Both the position numbers and the translations under genes were made by a program. The notes beneath the pieces are model-generated. The model did no database searches and was not told the origin of the DNA. It worked only from the letters and a program-made list of their open reading frames with translations. From Cytobacillus sp. IB215665 (GTDB taxonomy: Bacteria > Bacillota > Bacilli > Bacillales > SM2101), in contig NZ_JAXBME010000007.1 of the NCBI RefSeq assembly GCF_033963835.1, positions 62,001 to 126,000 on the forward strand: a DNA stretch of 64,000 nt, in the 5' to 3' direction. Shown in pieces: positions 9,347 through 18,473 of the stretch. Within the stretch, counting starts at the first letter, position 1. Each line of letters starts with the position of its first letter.

Positions 9347-10159
9347 TTATATATTACATTGTGAAAGGCGGTCCTTATAAATTTCAAATATATGTTGTAC
9401 ATCAATATTAAATAACTCTGTAAAAGAGTTAATAGGGTACTTCTCTATATAAGAGGTAACGGTATTATGAGCAAATGCCTGCCCAGTATATGTAGGTACA
9501 TCATCGTCATAATACCCATAATAAATTTTCCTATTTAATTGTACATCTGTTGACTGAAGCAACCCTTTCACACTAGCCCAGTATCTCTCTTCATCTATTG
9601 TGTCGTAAGCCCACCATCTTTTATCTTCAAAGAAGGATAGACTAAAATACTGTGCTGCCCCCTCCAGTTTAAACCAATCAGCTAAAGTAAAATTGCCTTT
9701 CAATTGATTAACTGGGTTTTGTGGAGAAGAGTAAAAAGCTCTGTGTGCTAACACGTATTTTAAATAATCGATATCTGGGTTTGGTGGAACGGAAATGAGT
9801 ATATTACCATGATGATTTTTATAGGCAAAAATACGAAGTGACTGAGGTATATGATGAGGTTTTGTAAGAGCTGGGACTACTGTTATTTCTACGTTTTCGA
9901 CATAAATATATTTGTTTACTAAGCTCATGACATTTTGTATAGCAGTTTCGATTAATTCTTCATTCCATTGTAATGCAACAAGTTCTTCACTTGTTAATGT
10001 ATGCAAGTTATGAAGGTTTGTATCATCAATTAAAGACCTACTACCTTTACTGCTCTCTTCTATAAACTCGAAATTAAAGTCATGATCGCGAAAGAAATTT
10101 GCTAAGCAACCCTTTTTTTCTATTAAGCTATGTGGGGCGAATTGAGTAATAGATACCAT
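9347..10159 (-). CDS. DUF2268-like protein lacking the HExxH motif
   Basis: A soluble protein of about 270 residues. The stretch ILISVPPNPD...VLAHRAFYSS and the later WFKLEGAAQYF align by eye with the zinc-protease region of DUF2268 (YjaZ-like) proteins, where HExxH and a downstream EG are expected. Here His is followed by Arg-Ala-Phe-Tyr, so the glutamate and second histidine are absent and the protein is probably not a metalloprotease. I chose the ATG at 10159 because GGAAGGAG lies 9 nt before it; an upstream in-frame ATG at 10180 overlaps that site. It follows the VanZ-like gene closely and is probably co-transcribed. Confidence 0.6.
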   Translation of the reverse strand: MVSITQFAPHSLIEKKGCLANFFRDHDFNFEFIEESSKGSRSLIDDTNLHNLHTLTSEELVALQWNEELIETAIQNVMSLVNKYIYVENVEITVVPALTKPHHIPQSLRIFAYKNHHGNILISVPPNPDIDYLKYVLAHRAFYSSPQNPVNQLKGNFTLADWFKLEGAAQYFSLSFFEDKRWWAYDTIDEERYWASVKGLLQSTDVQLNRKIYYGYYDDDVPTYTGQAFAHNTVTSYIEKYPINSFTELFNIDVQHIFEIYKDRLSQCNI

Positions 10160-10188
10160 AATGAAATAAGCTCCTTCCATTATTATCT

Positions 10189-10641
10189 TTAATTTTTCAA
10201 TGCCATTCTAACTGTTAGAAACACCTTTAATCCAAGCCAAGCACCCACTGTATTTAACAAAATGTCATCAATATCTAAACTACCTAGGCTAAAAACATAT
10301 TGAAGTAATTCTAGACTGCCAATCAACCATATGAATACTAAAATTAACAAACTGCTTTTTCGCAGGTTAGGGATTAATAAAGACAAAAATAATCCGAACG
10401 GAATAAAAACAATGACATTCCCAATTAGATTTATCATTATTACACTTGTATTATAGTATCCAATACTGTTCACATAATTAGCTATTGTTTTAAATGGAAT
10501 AAGATTGTACGAAGCTTCTTCATAACTACTTCTAGAAAATCCAAAGAACATCACGTAAATGAGCATCAAAAAATAAATGCCAAATAACAACCATCCCAAT
10601 ATCATTTTTTTGTCCTTTGTCAAATGTATCGTATCTGACAT
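10189..10641 (-). CDS. VanZ-like family membrane protein
   Basis: A protein of about 150 residues with four or five membrane segments. After the first segment come the VanZ-family features YNLIPFKTI (about 43-51) and, later, NLIGNVIVFIPFGLFL and DIDDILLNTVGAWLG, which are strongly typical. AGGGGAATGGGT lies before the ATG at 10641; the alternative ATG at 10647 would overlap the binding site. Founding members give low-level teicoplanin resistance, but most chromosomal homologs have no known role. Probably heads a two-gene unit with the DUF2268-like gene 30 nt downstream. Confidence 0.85.
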   Translation of the reverse strand: MSDTIHLTKDKKMILGWLLFGIYFLMLIYVMFFGFSRSSYEEASYNLIPFKTIANYVNSIGYYNTSVIMINLIGNVIVFIPFGLFLSLLIPNLRKSSLLILVFIWLIGSLELLQYVFSLGSLDIDDILLNTVGAWLGLKVFLTVRMALKN

Positions 10642-10987
10642 ACCCATTCCCCTATGTTTTTATAACTAACAAAGCAACAATATTCTTAAATGATCTCTTC
10701 ATATCATACCATATATCCTTTGGTAAAATTAGTATAATCAATAAATCACACAAAATTCAAAAGTAATATGTATAATTTTTAATTATTCAAAAATATTAGA
10801 ATACAAAACAGGATTTCTTTATTAAATATTGAAATATTATATTAATCATTAAATAACACGAATTCTAACGTATATATAATTTTAAATTAATTAAGAAGGT
10901 TCCAGTATTTATAGCCTAAAATGAAGCATTTATCTTATGTTTTCGTGTATACATTATTTAATAAGTAAAGAAATATAAAATTTCTTT
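10642..10987. other. AT-rich divergent intergenic region
   Basis: Separates the VanZ-like gene (minus) from the hydroxylase gene (plus). It is very AT-rich and no coding frame is supported. The only structure I see is the dyad at its right-hand end, annotated separately. Confidence 0.4.
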
Positions 10988-11024
10988 ATCACACAACAGC
11001 TTAAAAGCGTTTGTGTGATATAAT
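10988..11024 (+). promoter_or_regulatory. Dyad operator candidate overlapping a -10 box upstream of the hydroxylase gene
   Basis: ATCACACAA (10988-10996) and TTGTGTGAT (11011-11019) form a perfect 9-bp inverted repeat around GCTT/AAGC. The right arm runs into TATAAT at 11019-11024. No good -35 is visible, so activation or repression by a dimeric regulator at this site is plausible. Start codon of the gene is at 11090. Confidence 0.55.
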
Positions 11025-11089
11025 ATTAACCGTCACTATTTTGACACAAATAACTTCATAACTTTTTATTTGTAAGGGAGGAAATAACA

Positions 11090-12832
11090 ATGAATATAGT
11101 AAAAAAAAGCGAGATTCCAGCTCATTTAAGAGAGTATGTTATTGAACAGCAGTACGATGCGTACACTCCTATTAATCACGCTGTTTGGCGTTATGTGATG
11201 AGACAAAATGTAAATTTCTTTAAAGATGTCGCTCACGAAGCTTATACAAATGGTGTAACAGCCTCAGGCATGAACATTGAACGTATACCAAGAGTGGAAG
11301 AAATGCATAATAGCCTTCAGCCATTTAATTGGGGTGCGGTTGCAATAGATGGATATATTCCTGGAGTAATTTTCTTTGACTTCCAAGCTCATGGGCTACT
11401 CCCGATCGGAACTGATATTCGTAAATTAGAAAATATCGAATATACACCTGCTCCTGATATTATTCATGAAGCCGCAGGACATGCACCAATTCTTTGTGAT
11501 AAAAAATATGCTGAATACGTCAAAACCTTTGGTGAAATTGGGCGGAAAGCTATCGCAACAAAGGAAGAACATGACGTTTTTGAAGCAGTTCGTACATTAT
11601 CAAATTTATTAGAAAAAGGAAGCACAACTGAAGAAGAAATTGCTGAAGCTGAAAGAAATCTTGAAGAAAAACAGAAAGCTGTTACACAAATCTCTGAAGC
11701 TGAAGAAATATCACGACTTTACTGGTGGACAGTAGAATACGGACTAATAGGAAGCATCAGCGACCCTAAAATATATGGTGCGGGCCTACTATCATCAGTT
11801 GGAGAGAGTAGCAGTTGTTTAACAGATGAAGTTAAAAAAATTCCATTTGATCTAGATCATGTTATTTCAACTGGTTTCGATATCACAACAAAACAGCCTC
11901 AACTGTTTGTTTGCGAAGATTTTGATCAATTAATTGATGCTGTTAAACAATATGCAAAGCGGATGGCATTTTATGTCGGCGGCACAGAGAGTCTAGAAAA
12001 AGCTGTACAATCTGGTGCAACAGCAACAGTTGAGTATAGTTCAGGCTTACAGCTGACTGGGACTGTTTCAAAACTAATTAAGGATGAAAAACAAGAAGCA
12101 GTTTATTTAAATACGTCAGGTCAGTCTATCTTATCATATGATGACAAACAACTTGCTAATCATGGGAAAGATGTTCATGCTGATGGCTTCGGATCTCCAG
12201 TTGGAAAGCTAAAAGGAGAAGATAAACCTTTAGAAGACTTTTCTGATGTTGAATTAGAGCAGCATGGAATTATTACTGATGAGAAAGCAACACTACAGTA
12301 TGAAAGCGGCGTCATCGTTACCGGAATAGTTCATGAAGTGATAAGAAAGAACAGCAAAGTAATTCTCATTCGTTTCAAAGATGCTTCAGTCACATATGAC
12401 AATCAAACACTTTTCCAACCAGATTGGGGTATGTATGATATGGCGGTCGGATCACATGTTACATCTGTTTATGCTGGTGCAGCAGATCCTGAAGCTTATT
12501 TTTCATCAGAAAGCATGGTAGAGGCTGAAGAAGTGAATTCTAACATAACTAACTCCTTAAGCCCATTAGATCATTTATATACAAAAGTACGTGAAATAAG
12601 AGAGGATAACAGTCATAATACAAACTCATCTGAAGCTTTACTTGAAGTGATAGATCAATTAGATAAAGAATTTCCAAATGATTGGTTATTACGATTAGAA
12701 ATTTTAGAAATTCTAGCTGAAAATGATCTGAATCCTAAAGCACAAGATAAAATTCATAAAGACTTACATCGCTTAAAAAGTGAAGAAAAGTCAATATCTC
12801 AGCTCATCGAAAATGGTTTGAAATTAATCTAG
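11090..12832 (+). CDS. phhA: Aromatic amino acid hydroxylase (phenylalanine 4-monooxygenase family)
   Basis: A 580-residue iron- and pterin-dependent hydroxylase, expected to convert phenylalanine to tyrosine (or hydroxylate another aromatic residue) in the cytoplasm. The iron site is clear: HEAAGH gives His126 and His131, and WTVEYG gives Glu216. Compared with short bacterial enzymes of about 260-300 residues it has a charged helical insert (about 155-205) and a long C-terminal half (about 300-580) with no recognisable domain. The N-terminus resembles that of the long Bacillus enzymes of this family. GGGAGG lies 8 nt before the ATG. Single-gene unit with its own dyad-containing promoter region and terminator. 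Substrate preference is inferred. Confidence 0.88.
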   Translation: MNIVKKSEIPAHLREYVIEQQYDAYTPINHAVWRYVMRQNVNFFKDVAHEAYTNGVTASGMNIERIPRVEEMHNSLQPFNWGAVAIDGYIPGVIFFDFQAHGLLPIGTDIRKLENIEYTPAPDIIHEAAGHAPILCDKKYAEYVKTFGEIGRKAIATKEEHDVFEAVRTLSNLLEKGSTTEEEIAEAERNLEEKQKAVTQISEAEEISRLYWWTVEYGLIGSISDPKIYGAGLLSSVGESSSCLTDEVKKIPFDLDHVISTGFDITTKQPQLFVCEDFDQLIDAVKQYAKRMAFYVGGTESLEKAVQSGATATVEYSSGLQLTGTVSKLIKDEKQEAVYLNTSGQSILSYDDKQLANHGKDVHADGFGSPVGKLKGEDKPLEDFSDVELEQHGIITDEKATLQYESGVIVTGIVHEVIRKNSKVILIRFKDASVTYDNQTLFQPDWGMYDMAVGSHVTSVYAGAADPEAYFSSESMVEAEEVNSNITNSLSPLDHLYTKVREIREDNSHNTNSSEALLEVIDQLDKEFPNDWLLRLEILEILAENDLNPKAQDKIHKDLHRLKSEEKSISQLIENGLKLI

Positions 12833-12841
12833 TTGATGTTG

Positions 12842-12876
12842 AAAAACGAGCGCTTTAAATAGCTGCTCGTTTTTTC
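12842..12876 (+). terminator. Terminator after the hydroxylase gene
   Basis: AAAACGAGC pairs with GCTCGTTTT around a short loop and is followed by T-rich sequence. It lies 10 nt after the stop, between convergent genes. Confidence 0.85.
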
Positions 12877-12899
12877 TATTGACAATTGAAAATGAGTTT

Positions 12900-13988
12900 T
12901 TATGATACACCTTTTCTTTTCTTTATTATGTGAGAAATACTAAGTAACAATAATAAAAAAACTGGCAGAGCGATCGATACCACTCCTTCTATTAGTCCTA
13001 ACCAAATATCCCATTGATCTAACTCTCTTGAGAGATTTGGTATGAAGGACAAACAAAAAGTTAAAATTATTAAGAATAAGAGCGTATAACGAGGCTTAAT
13101 TGATGGAACAGCATGTCTAAGTACTAAATCTGCAGACCAGTAATAAACAACGATAGTTATCAATACTCTTAGAAAATATAAGCTAACAATAAATCCATCT
13201 AAGCGTTGAAAAAAAGGCAATTGAAAATATTCAATCATAGTGATGAATGGATATGTGTCATTTACCAATTGGTCATAACTAAAATAACCGTAAGCAACAA
13301 AGCTATTTACAAGAAAAATGAATGTTGTAATGATATTCCCGAATATCAATGCTTTAAAAGCTGATTTCTTTTTCATCATAAATGGGATGATTAAAATAAC
13401 TAGCTCATAACCTAAAAATGCATCTAACACACCAAAACCGCCATCAATAATCTTTTTCTCCCCTTCAAAAATAAAGGGTGTAAATCTTAAAATTCTAAAT
13501 TCAGGTGTTAGATAGAAAAACAACAACACAATCCATATTGTAAGCCCAAAAAATACAACAGTTGTTTTCCCGATATGGTAAATTCCACTTCTAACTAGCC
13601 AATATGTAATAACTAAAGTAAAGATAATAAATAAAAGTGAGGGCATAGTTGGATAATACAAGGTACGTAACAATAAGTCATAATACTTTAAAACTAAGAC
13701 CCCAGTTGTACTCCACAACAAAGCCAAAAAGACATATAGTGGCTTTACAAGAATTGGTGATATTACATCTTCCAATATTTCAAATATGGTTTTATCTTTT
13801 CCAAAACGAAATACTAACGCTATAAGTATTAAATTCAAAATGACAAGCACAGAAAATATTAAAATTCCAATCCACCCATTTGTCCCAAATGCTTCTGCAG
13901 TATAACGTGGTAAACTTAATTGATCAATGCCTGTTTGTATCATAAAAACCATTATAGCAACCTGAAATGTACTGAGTCCCTCTTTCAT
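12900..13988 (-). CDS. Orphan GerB-type spore germination permease subunit
   Basis: A GerAB-family protein of about 362 residues with about ten membrane segments and the same FGTNGWIG motif as the two B genes of the receptor operon, but with no A or C partner beside it. I chose the ATG at 13988 because the paralogs start at the matching residue (MKEGLSTFQ against MQEKLHPYQ) and GAGG lies 6 nt upstream; ATGs at 14000 and 13991 are alternatives. Orphan B subunits are known to change germinant specificity of another receptor; here the likely partners are the A and C subunits 4 kb away. It converges on the hydroxylase gene. Confidence 0.88.
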   Translation of the reverse strand: MKEGLSTFQVAIMVFMIQTGIDQLSLPRYTAEAFGTNGWIGILIFSVLVILNLILIALVFRFGKDKTIFEILEDVISPILVKPLYVFLALLWSTTGVLVLKYYDLLLRTLYYPTMPSLLFIIFTLVITYWLVRSGIYHIGKTTVVFFGLTIWIVLLFFYLTPEFRILRFTPFIFEGEKKIIDGGFGVLDAFLGYELVILIIPFMMKKKSAFKALIFGNIITTFIFLVNSFVAYGYFSYDQLVNDTYPFITMIEYFQLPFFQRLDGFIVSLYFLRVLITIVVYYWSADLVLRHAVPSIKPRYTLLFLIILTFCLSFIPNLSRELDQWDIWLGLIEGVVSIALPVFLLLLLSISHIIKKRKGVS

Positions 13989-14016
13989 CATGTGCCTCAT
14001 TTGCTTATTAATTTTT

Positions 14017-14121
14017 TTGGCTGTTTTAGCTTTAATTGTGGCTTTTCCTAATAAGAACTAAACACGCTTCCAATAGTGCCTTTTCTTTTGAAGTACTAAA
14101 AACTTAAAAGAAAAATGAGCT
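14017..14121 (+). repeat. Dispersed TIR element, copy 5 (3' part missing)
   Basis: TTGGCTGTTTTAGCTTTAAT, then TGTGGCTTTTCC, matches the left arm. AACTAAACACG and TAGTGCCTTTTCTTTT match the family interior. The right arm is not recognisable. Confidence 0.55.
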
Positions 14122-14280
14122 TGACTAATAATGAATTACATATTTATTCCTTTGATGTTAGTATGATGATAATTTCCTAAATTATTCCTACATCCCCCAT
14201 TATCCACATTTAGTGCACGACTATCAGCTGTTTTGCCTTTACACATCCAGTTCTTTAACTAGAATCTTTAGGTTATTCGT

Positions 14281-14447
14281 TTAGGCTGTTTTCGCATTGA
14301 TTGTTGCTTTTCGTTCTTAGATATAAACATGTAAATATTGATCGTTCGTGGCACCTTTTCTACTTTTAAAATAATTGAGTTGTCAAAAACTTATTTTTCT
14401 ACCCATTTTTAGTAAAAAAAGCAACAAAGTTTACGAGAAGAGACTTA
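14281..14447 (+). repeat. Dispersed TIR element, copy 6 (forward, well preserved)
   Basis: Starts TTAGGCTGTTTTCGCATTGA, then TTGTTGCTTTTCGT. The core is GTTCGTGGCACCTTTTC. It ends GCAACAAAGTTTACGAGAAG with AGACTTA. It is one of the best copies for defining the family ends. Confidence 0.85.
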
Positions 14448-14577
14448 GCTTAAATTGACAATCAATCCCTACCGTTGTTCATGCTAATGAGTATAAGTTC
14501 ACACATGTTTTCTAAAACGACATTTCCAATAACATTTATGGACCTTAAGTAAATTATTAGAAATCAAGACAAAATAG

Positions 14578-14606
14578 TTGAATGTCAAAAAAGGTCAGAG
14601 TATAAT
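14578..14606 (+). promoter_or_regulatory. Sigma-A promoter of clpE
   Basis: TTGAAT (14578-14583) and TATAAT (14601-14606) are separated by exactly 17 bp. It lies about 150 nt upstream of clpE and directly before the first CtsR operator. Confidence 0.8.
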
Positions 14607-14608
14607 TA

Positions 14609-14625
14609 AGTCAAAGTTAGTCAAA
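14609..14625 (+). promoter_or_regulatory. CtsR operator 1
   Basis: AGTCAAAGTTAGTCAAA is a tandem heptad with 3-nt spacing that fits the known CtsR consensus (A/GGTCAAA-NAN-A/GGTCAAA) closely. It begins 2 nt after the -10 box, so bound repressor would block initiation. Confidence 0.85.
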
Positions 14626-14627
14626 CA

Positions 14628-14655
14628 CCTACCGATTCAATCGGTCTATTTTTTA
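14628..14655 (+). terminator. Small leader hairpin with T-run between the CtsR operators
   Basis: ACCGATTCAATCGGT followed by CTATTTTTT forms a 5-bp stem and T6 in the clpE leader. It may be a weak attenuator. The stem is short, so this is tentative. Confidence 0.4.
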
Positions 14656-14662
14656 TATTAAA

Positions 14663-14679
14663 AGTCAAAGTTAGTCAAA
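14663..14679 (+). promoter_or_regulatory. CtsR operator 2
   Basis: The identical 17-mer AGTCAAAGTTAGTCAAA recurs 54 bp after operator 1, within the clpE leader. Several operators per promoter is usual for clpE in Bacillus. Confidence 0.82.
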
Positions 14680-14757
14680 GTCTAACCTAAATTTTATTTC
14701 AACTGATATCAGAGTTTATTAATAACACTAAATTTTAAAAAGTGGAGGTTTTATGTT

Positions 14758-16902
14758 ATGGAATGTCAAGTTTGTAAAAATAAAGAAGCTGCTATTGTAG
14801 TAAAACTAAACATAAACGGTAACCAGGAACAATTACCTTTATGCCAAGAATGCTTTATTAATGAACGTAATAAATTAAATACACCTTCTGGTTTCCAAGG
14901 ATTTTCGCAATTCCCTTTTGAGCATATGTTTCAAGGTTCTCAATCATCACCTGAGTCCAAAGCACATAGAAAACAAACTCAACACGGGGGCAACGGAGGA
15001 TTATTAGATCAATTTGGACGCAATATTACACATGCTGCCAAAGCAGGCTTAATTGACCCTGTTATCGGTAGAGACAAAGAAATAAATAGAGTAATTGAAA
15101 TTCTAAATCGACGCAACAAAAATAATCCAGTACTCATAGGTGAACCGGGTGTTGGTAAGACAGCAATAGCTGAAGGTTTAGCGCTAAAAATAGCTGACAA
15201 CAATGTCCCGCCTAAACTGTTAAATAAAGAGGTATATTTACTTGATGTTGCATCTTTAGTAGCAAATACTGGTGTGCGTGGTCAATTCGAAGATCGTATA
15301 AAAAAAATCATTGGAGAGCTTCAAAGAAGGAAAAATATTATTCTTTTCATTGATGAAATCCATTTATTAGTTGGTGCTGGTTCAGCCGAAGGCTCTATGG
15401 ACGCAGGTAATATACTAAAACCAGCACTTGCTCGTGGCGAGTTGCAATTAGTTGGAGCAACAACACTTAATGAATACCGCAAAATTGAAAAGGATGCTGC
15501 TTTGGAACGACGCTTTCAACCGGTTACTGTAGCAGAACCAACAAATGATGAGGCGGTACAAATATTACATGGTATTAAAGAAAAGTACGAAGATTACCAT
15601 CATGTGAAATATACTGATGAAGCAATCACACAATGTGTCACTTTATCACATCGTTACATCCAAGATCGCTTCTTACCTGATAAAGCAATTGATCTACTTG
15701 ACGAGGCAGGATCGAAAATTAATTTAGAGTTTGGTCATACCGATGAACAAGCTCTACAAGATCGTCTATCTCAATTAACAAAAGAAAAGGAGATTGCAGC
15801 AAGTGAAGAAAATTACGAAGAAGCTGCAAATTTACGACACGAAGAAATCAAGCTAGAAAAACAACTAAAAGATCAAAATAATGTACAGAAAGCATTGGTA
15901 AATACGGAAGTTATTCAAGAAATCATTGAAGAAAAAACAGGTATCCCTGTTGGGAAGTTACAACAAGATGAACATAATAGAATGAAGAACTTGGAGAAAA
16001 ACTTATCATCAAAAGTAATTGGACAAGAGGAAGCTGTAAAGAAGGTTGCAAAAGCTATTCGTCGAAGCAGAGCTGGCCTAAAAGCAAAACATCGCCCAAT
16101 TGGATCATTTCTATTTGTAGGTCCAACAGGTGTTGGCAAAACAGAACTAACAAAAACTCTAGCAGAAGAATTGTTTGGCTCTAAGGATATGATGATTCGT
16201 TTCGATATGAGTGAATTTATGGAGAAACATTCGGTGTCAAAATTAATAGGTTCACCTCCTGGATATGTCGGGCATGAAGATGCAGGTCAATTAACAGAAA
16301 AAGTCCGCAGAAATCCTTATAGTATCATTTTATTAGATGAAATTGAAAAAGCACACCCTGATGTGCAACATATGTTTCTTCAAATTTTAGAAGATGGCCG
16401 TCTTACTGATAGCCAAGGTAGAACAGTTAGCTTCAAAGATACAGTAATTATTATGACCAGCAATGCTGGAACAACACATAAAACTATTACAGTAGGCTTT
16501 GAACATAGCGGGACTGATGCTATTAAAGAAAGTAACATTCTAAATACGTTAGGTTCATTCTTTAAACCAGAATTTTTGAACAGATTTGATAGCATTATTG
16601 AATTCAATCAATTGGAAAAAGCACAGTTACAAAAAATAGTAGAGCTATTAATTTCAGAACTAGAGCAAACATTAAAGGATCAAAATTTAATATTAACTGT
16701 TTCACCAGAAGCAATTGAAAAAATTGCTGAATTAGGCTATCACCCTCAATTTGGAGCTCGACCACTTCGTCGAGTCATCCAAGAACAGCTTGAAGATCTA
16801 ATCGCTGATTTACTGCTCGAAAAGGAAGGTGTTACAGAGTTCCACACAGTTATAAAAGCAGAAAAAATAGCAGTTAAGCCAGTAGAGAAACAAATTGTAT
16901 AA
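14758..16902 (+). CDS. clpE: ATP-dependent Clp unfoldase ClpE
   Basis: A 714-residue HSP100 ATPase that unfolds proteins for the ClpP peptidase under heat or disulfide stress. The N-terminal zinc finger (Cys3, Cys6, Cys29, Cys32) marks ClpE rather than ClpC. Two AAA modules follow: Walker A GEPGVGKT at 128-135 and GPTGVGKT at 455-462, with Walker B ILFIDE and IILLDE. A UVR-like coiled-coil segment (about 345-370) lies between them. C-terminal FGARPLRR is typical. GTGGAGG precedes the ATG. Transcribed alone from a CtsR-controlled promoter, so induction by heat or misfolded protein is expected. Confidence 0.96.
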   Translation: MECQVCKNKEAAIVVKLNINGNQEQLPLCQECFINERNKLNTPSGFQGFSQFPFEHMFQGSQSSPESKAHRKQTQHGGNGGLLDQFGRNITHAAKAGLIDPVIGRDKEINRVIEILNRRNKNNPVLIGEPGVGKTAIAEGLALKIADNNVPPKLLNKEVYLLDVASLVANTGVRGQFEDRIKKIIGELQRRKNIILFIDEIHLLVGAGSAEGSMDAGNILKPALARGELQLVGATTLNEYRKIEKDAALERRFQPVTVAEPTNDEAVQILHGIKEKYEDYHHVKYTDEAITQCVTLSHRYIQDRFLPDKAIDLLDEAGSKINLEFGHTDEQALQDRLSQLTKEKEIAASEENYEEAANLRHEEIKLEKQLKDQNNVQKALVNTEVIQEIIEEKTGIPVGKLQQDEHNRMKNLEKNLSSKVIGQEEAVKKVAKAIRRSRAGLKAKHRPIGSFLFVGPTGVGKTELTKTLAEELFGSKDMMIRFDMSEFMEKHSVSKLIGSPPGYVGHEDAGQLTEKVRRNPYSIILLDEIEKAHPDVQHMFLQILEDGRLTDSQGRTVSFKDTVIIMTSNAGTTHKTITVGFEHSGTDAIKESNILNTLGSFFKPEFLNRFDSIIEFNQLEKAQLQKIVELLISELEQTLKDQNLILTVSPEAIEKIAELGYHPQFGARPLRRVIQEQLEDLIADLLLEKEGVTEFHTVIKAEKIAVKPVEKQIV

Positions 16903-16959
16903 GTCTAAATACTAAAATCAACTTTTTAGTAGCATCTCACAACAACAATATGAAGTAAG

Positions 16960-17103
16960 TGAATAATTAATGCAGCTTCGAACTAAGAAAAACAATATAT
17001 ATAACTAGTATACGTGTCGCCTTTTTTTATAATAAGACGATGACAGTCGTATATAACACCATCTAGCTTTTATAATTTTAGCAACAAAGTTTCACTAAAG
17101 CCT
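16960..17103 (+). repeat. Dispersed TIR element, copy 7 (forward, left end decayed)
   Basis: The interior TACGTGTCGCCTTTTTTTAT with GACGATGACAGTCGTAT and the right arm AGCAACAAAGTTTCACTAAA with GCCT are recognisable. The left arm is not clear, so the start is approximate. Confidence 0.5.
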
Positions 17104-17139
17104 CTCCTTAATAGAATGGAAGATTAAATGCTAAATTTG

Positions 17140-17180
17140 TACCGTATAGAAGAGAACATTCTCTCTATACGGTATTTTTT
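17140..17180. terminator. Terminator between clpE and the Xaa-Pro peptidase gene
   Basis: TACCGTATAGAAGAGAA pairs with TTCTCTCTATACGGTA through a 15-17 bp stem with one mismatch, then T6 on the plus strand. It lies between convergent genes. Confidence 0.8.
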
Positions 17181-17199
17181 ATTGTTAATCTTTTTCCTA

Positions 17200-18276
17200 T
17201 CATATAATAATTAGCTCTCTTGTTGAATGTGTTAATCGCTCACTACCGTTATCTGTTATGACAATGTCATCTTCAATTCTTACGCCACCAAGATGAGGAA
17301 TATAAATTCCAGGTTCTACAGTTATAATCATGTTTGGGTGTAAAACATGATCAGCTATGGTTGATAAAAAAGGAAGTTCATGTAAATCTAAACCAAGACC
17401 ATGACCAGTCCCGTGACCAAAATACTCTCCATAACCTCTTTCAGTAATGTAATCTCTAACAATTTTATCACCCGCTTTACATGATAAACCTGGCTTCATT
17501 CCTTTTACACCTAACGACAGTGCCTCTTTAACGATAGAATAAATTTCTTTTAATTGTTCATCAGGCTCACCTATAGCAATCGTACGAGTAATATCTGATC
17601 GATATCCATTATAAAGAGCTCCAAAGTCTAGCGTTACCATCTCTCCATACTCAATAATCTTTGGGCTGGCAACACCGTGTGGAAATGCAGACCGATACCC
17701 CGATGCTACTATCGTATCAAATGATGATGAGTCTGCTCCTTGCTTTCGCATAAATATTTCTAATTCATTAGCTACCTCTTTCTCGCTAATACCTGGGCGT
17801 ATATAATTTAGTATATGATTAAATGCCCTATCAGCAATCTTCGCTGCTGTTTTAATCGTATCAATTTCTTCATCTGTTTTTATCATTCTTAACTTTTCAA
17901 TAATCCCTGATGTTGGAACTAGCTGAGGGGAAAGTGTTTCTTCATATTTTTTATATGCACCAAATGAAAGATGCTCTTGTTCGAATCCTAACTTCTTAAT
18001 ACCCATAAGCTCCGACTGCATCGACACGCTATTAGTGATCTCATTTATCGTGTTACTTTTGTGTTTAACAATGTCAAACCCAGTTGCCTGTTTGGTCGCT
18101 TGCTCTACATAACGAAAATCCACATGTAACTTAGCTTCATCTGCTGAAATAAGTACAACTCCAGCCGAACCAGTAAAACCTGTTATATATCTCCTATTTT
18201 GAGCACTAGTTATAAGAAGTCCATCTAAATTTAGTTCTAGAAGAAGTTTCCTAAGTTCTTTATGTTTATCCATCAT
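17200..18276 (-). CDS. Xaa-Pro peptidase (M24B family)
   Basis: A 358-residue cytoplasmic metallopeptidase that removes residues before proline or splits Xaa-Pro dipeptides. Residues 1-130 form the creatinase-type N-domain (DGLLITSAQNRRYITGF). The pita-bread catalytic domain follows with the five metal ligands in view: Asp in VTLDFGALY, Asp in SDITRT, His in GHGTGHGLG, Glu in TVEPGIYIP and Glu in VRIEDD. Two ATGs are adjacent at the start; GAGGGAG fits the second (18273) slightly better. YqhT- or PepQ-like by length. It is monocistronic. Confidence 0.9.
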   Translation of the reverse strand: MMDKHKELRKLLLELNLDGLLITSAQNRRYITGFTGSAGVVLISADEAKLHVDFRYVEQATKQATGFDIVKHKSNTINEITNSVSMQSELMGIKKLGFEQEHLSFGAYKKYEETLSPQLVPTSGIIEKLRMIKTDEEIDTIKTAAKIADRAFNHILNYIRPGISEKEVANELEIFMRKQGADSSSFDTIVASGYRSAFPHGVASPKIIEYGEMVTLDFGALYNGYRSDITRTIAIGEPDEQLKEIYSIVKEALSLGVKGMKPGLSCKAGDKIVRDYITERGYGEYFGHGTGHGLGLDLHELPFLSTIADHVLHPNMIITVEPGIYIPHLGGVRIEDDIVITDNGSERLTHSTRELIII

Positions 18277-18294
18277 ATCTCCCTCTCTTTTTTA

Positions 18295-18473
18295 TTAGGC
18301 ACTTTTCGTAAGGATCTTCTCATAAACGTTCTTTAATTTTTCAACTTACATTTGAGTTACTGATGTGTACACGACATGATTTTTTAGTTTATAGAAGAAA
18401 AGATGCCCCTACCGGTAGTTATATTCTGTACAACTCTTATAACGGGAAGCAATAATTAATGCGAAAACAGCCT
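18295..18473 (-). repeat. Dispersed TIR element, copy 8 (reverse)
   Basis: Starts TTAGGCACTTTTCGTAAG, with core GAAAAGATGCCCC. It ends GCAATAATTAATGCGAAAAC with AGCCT. It directly abuts copy 9 in the same orientation. Confidence 0.75.
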
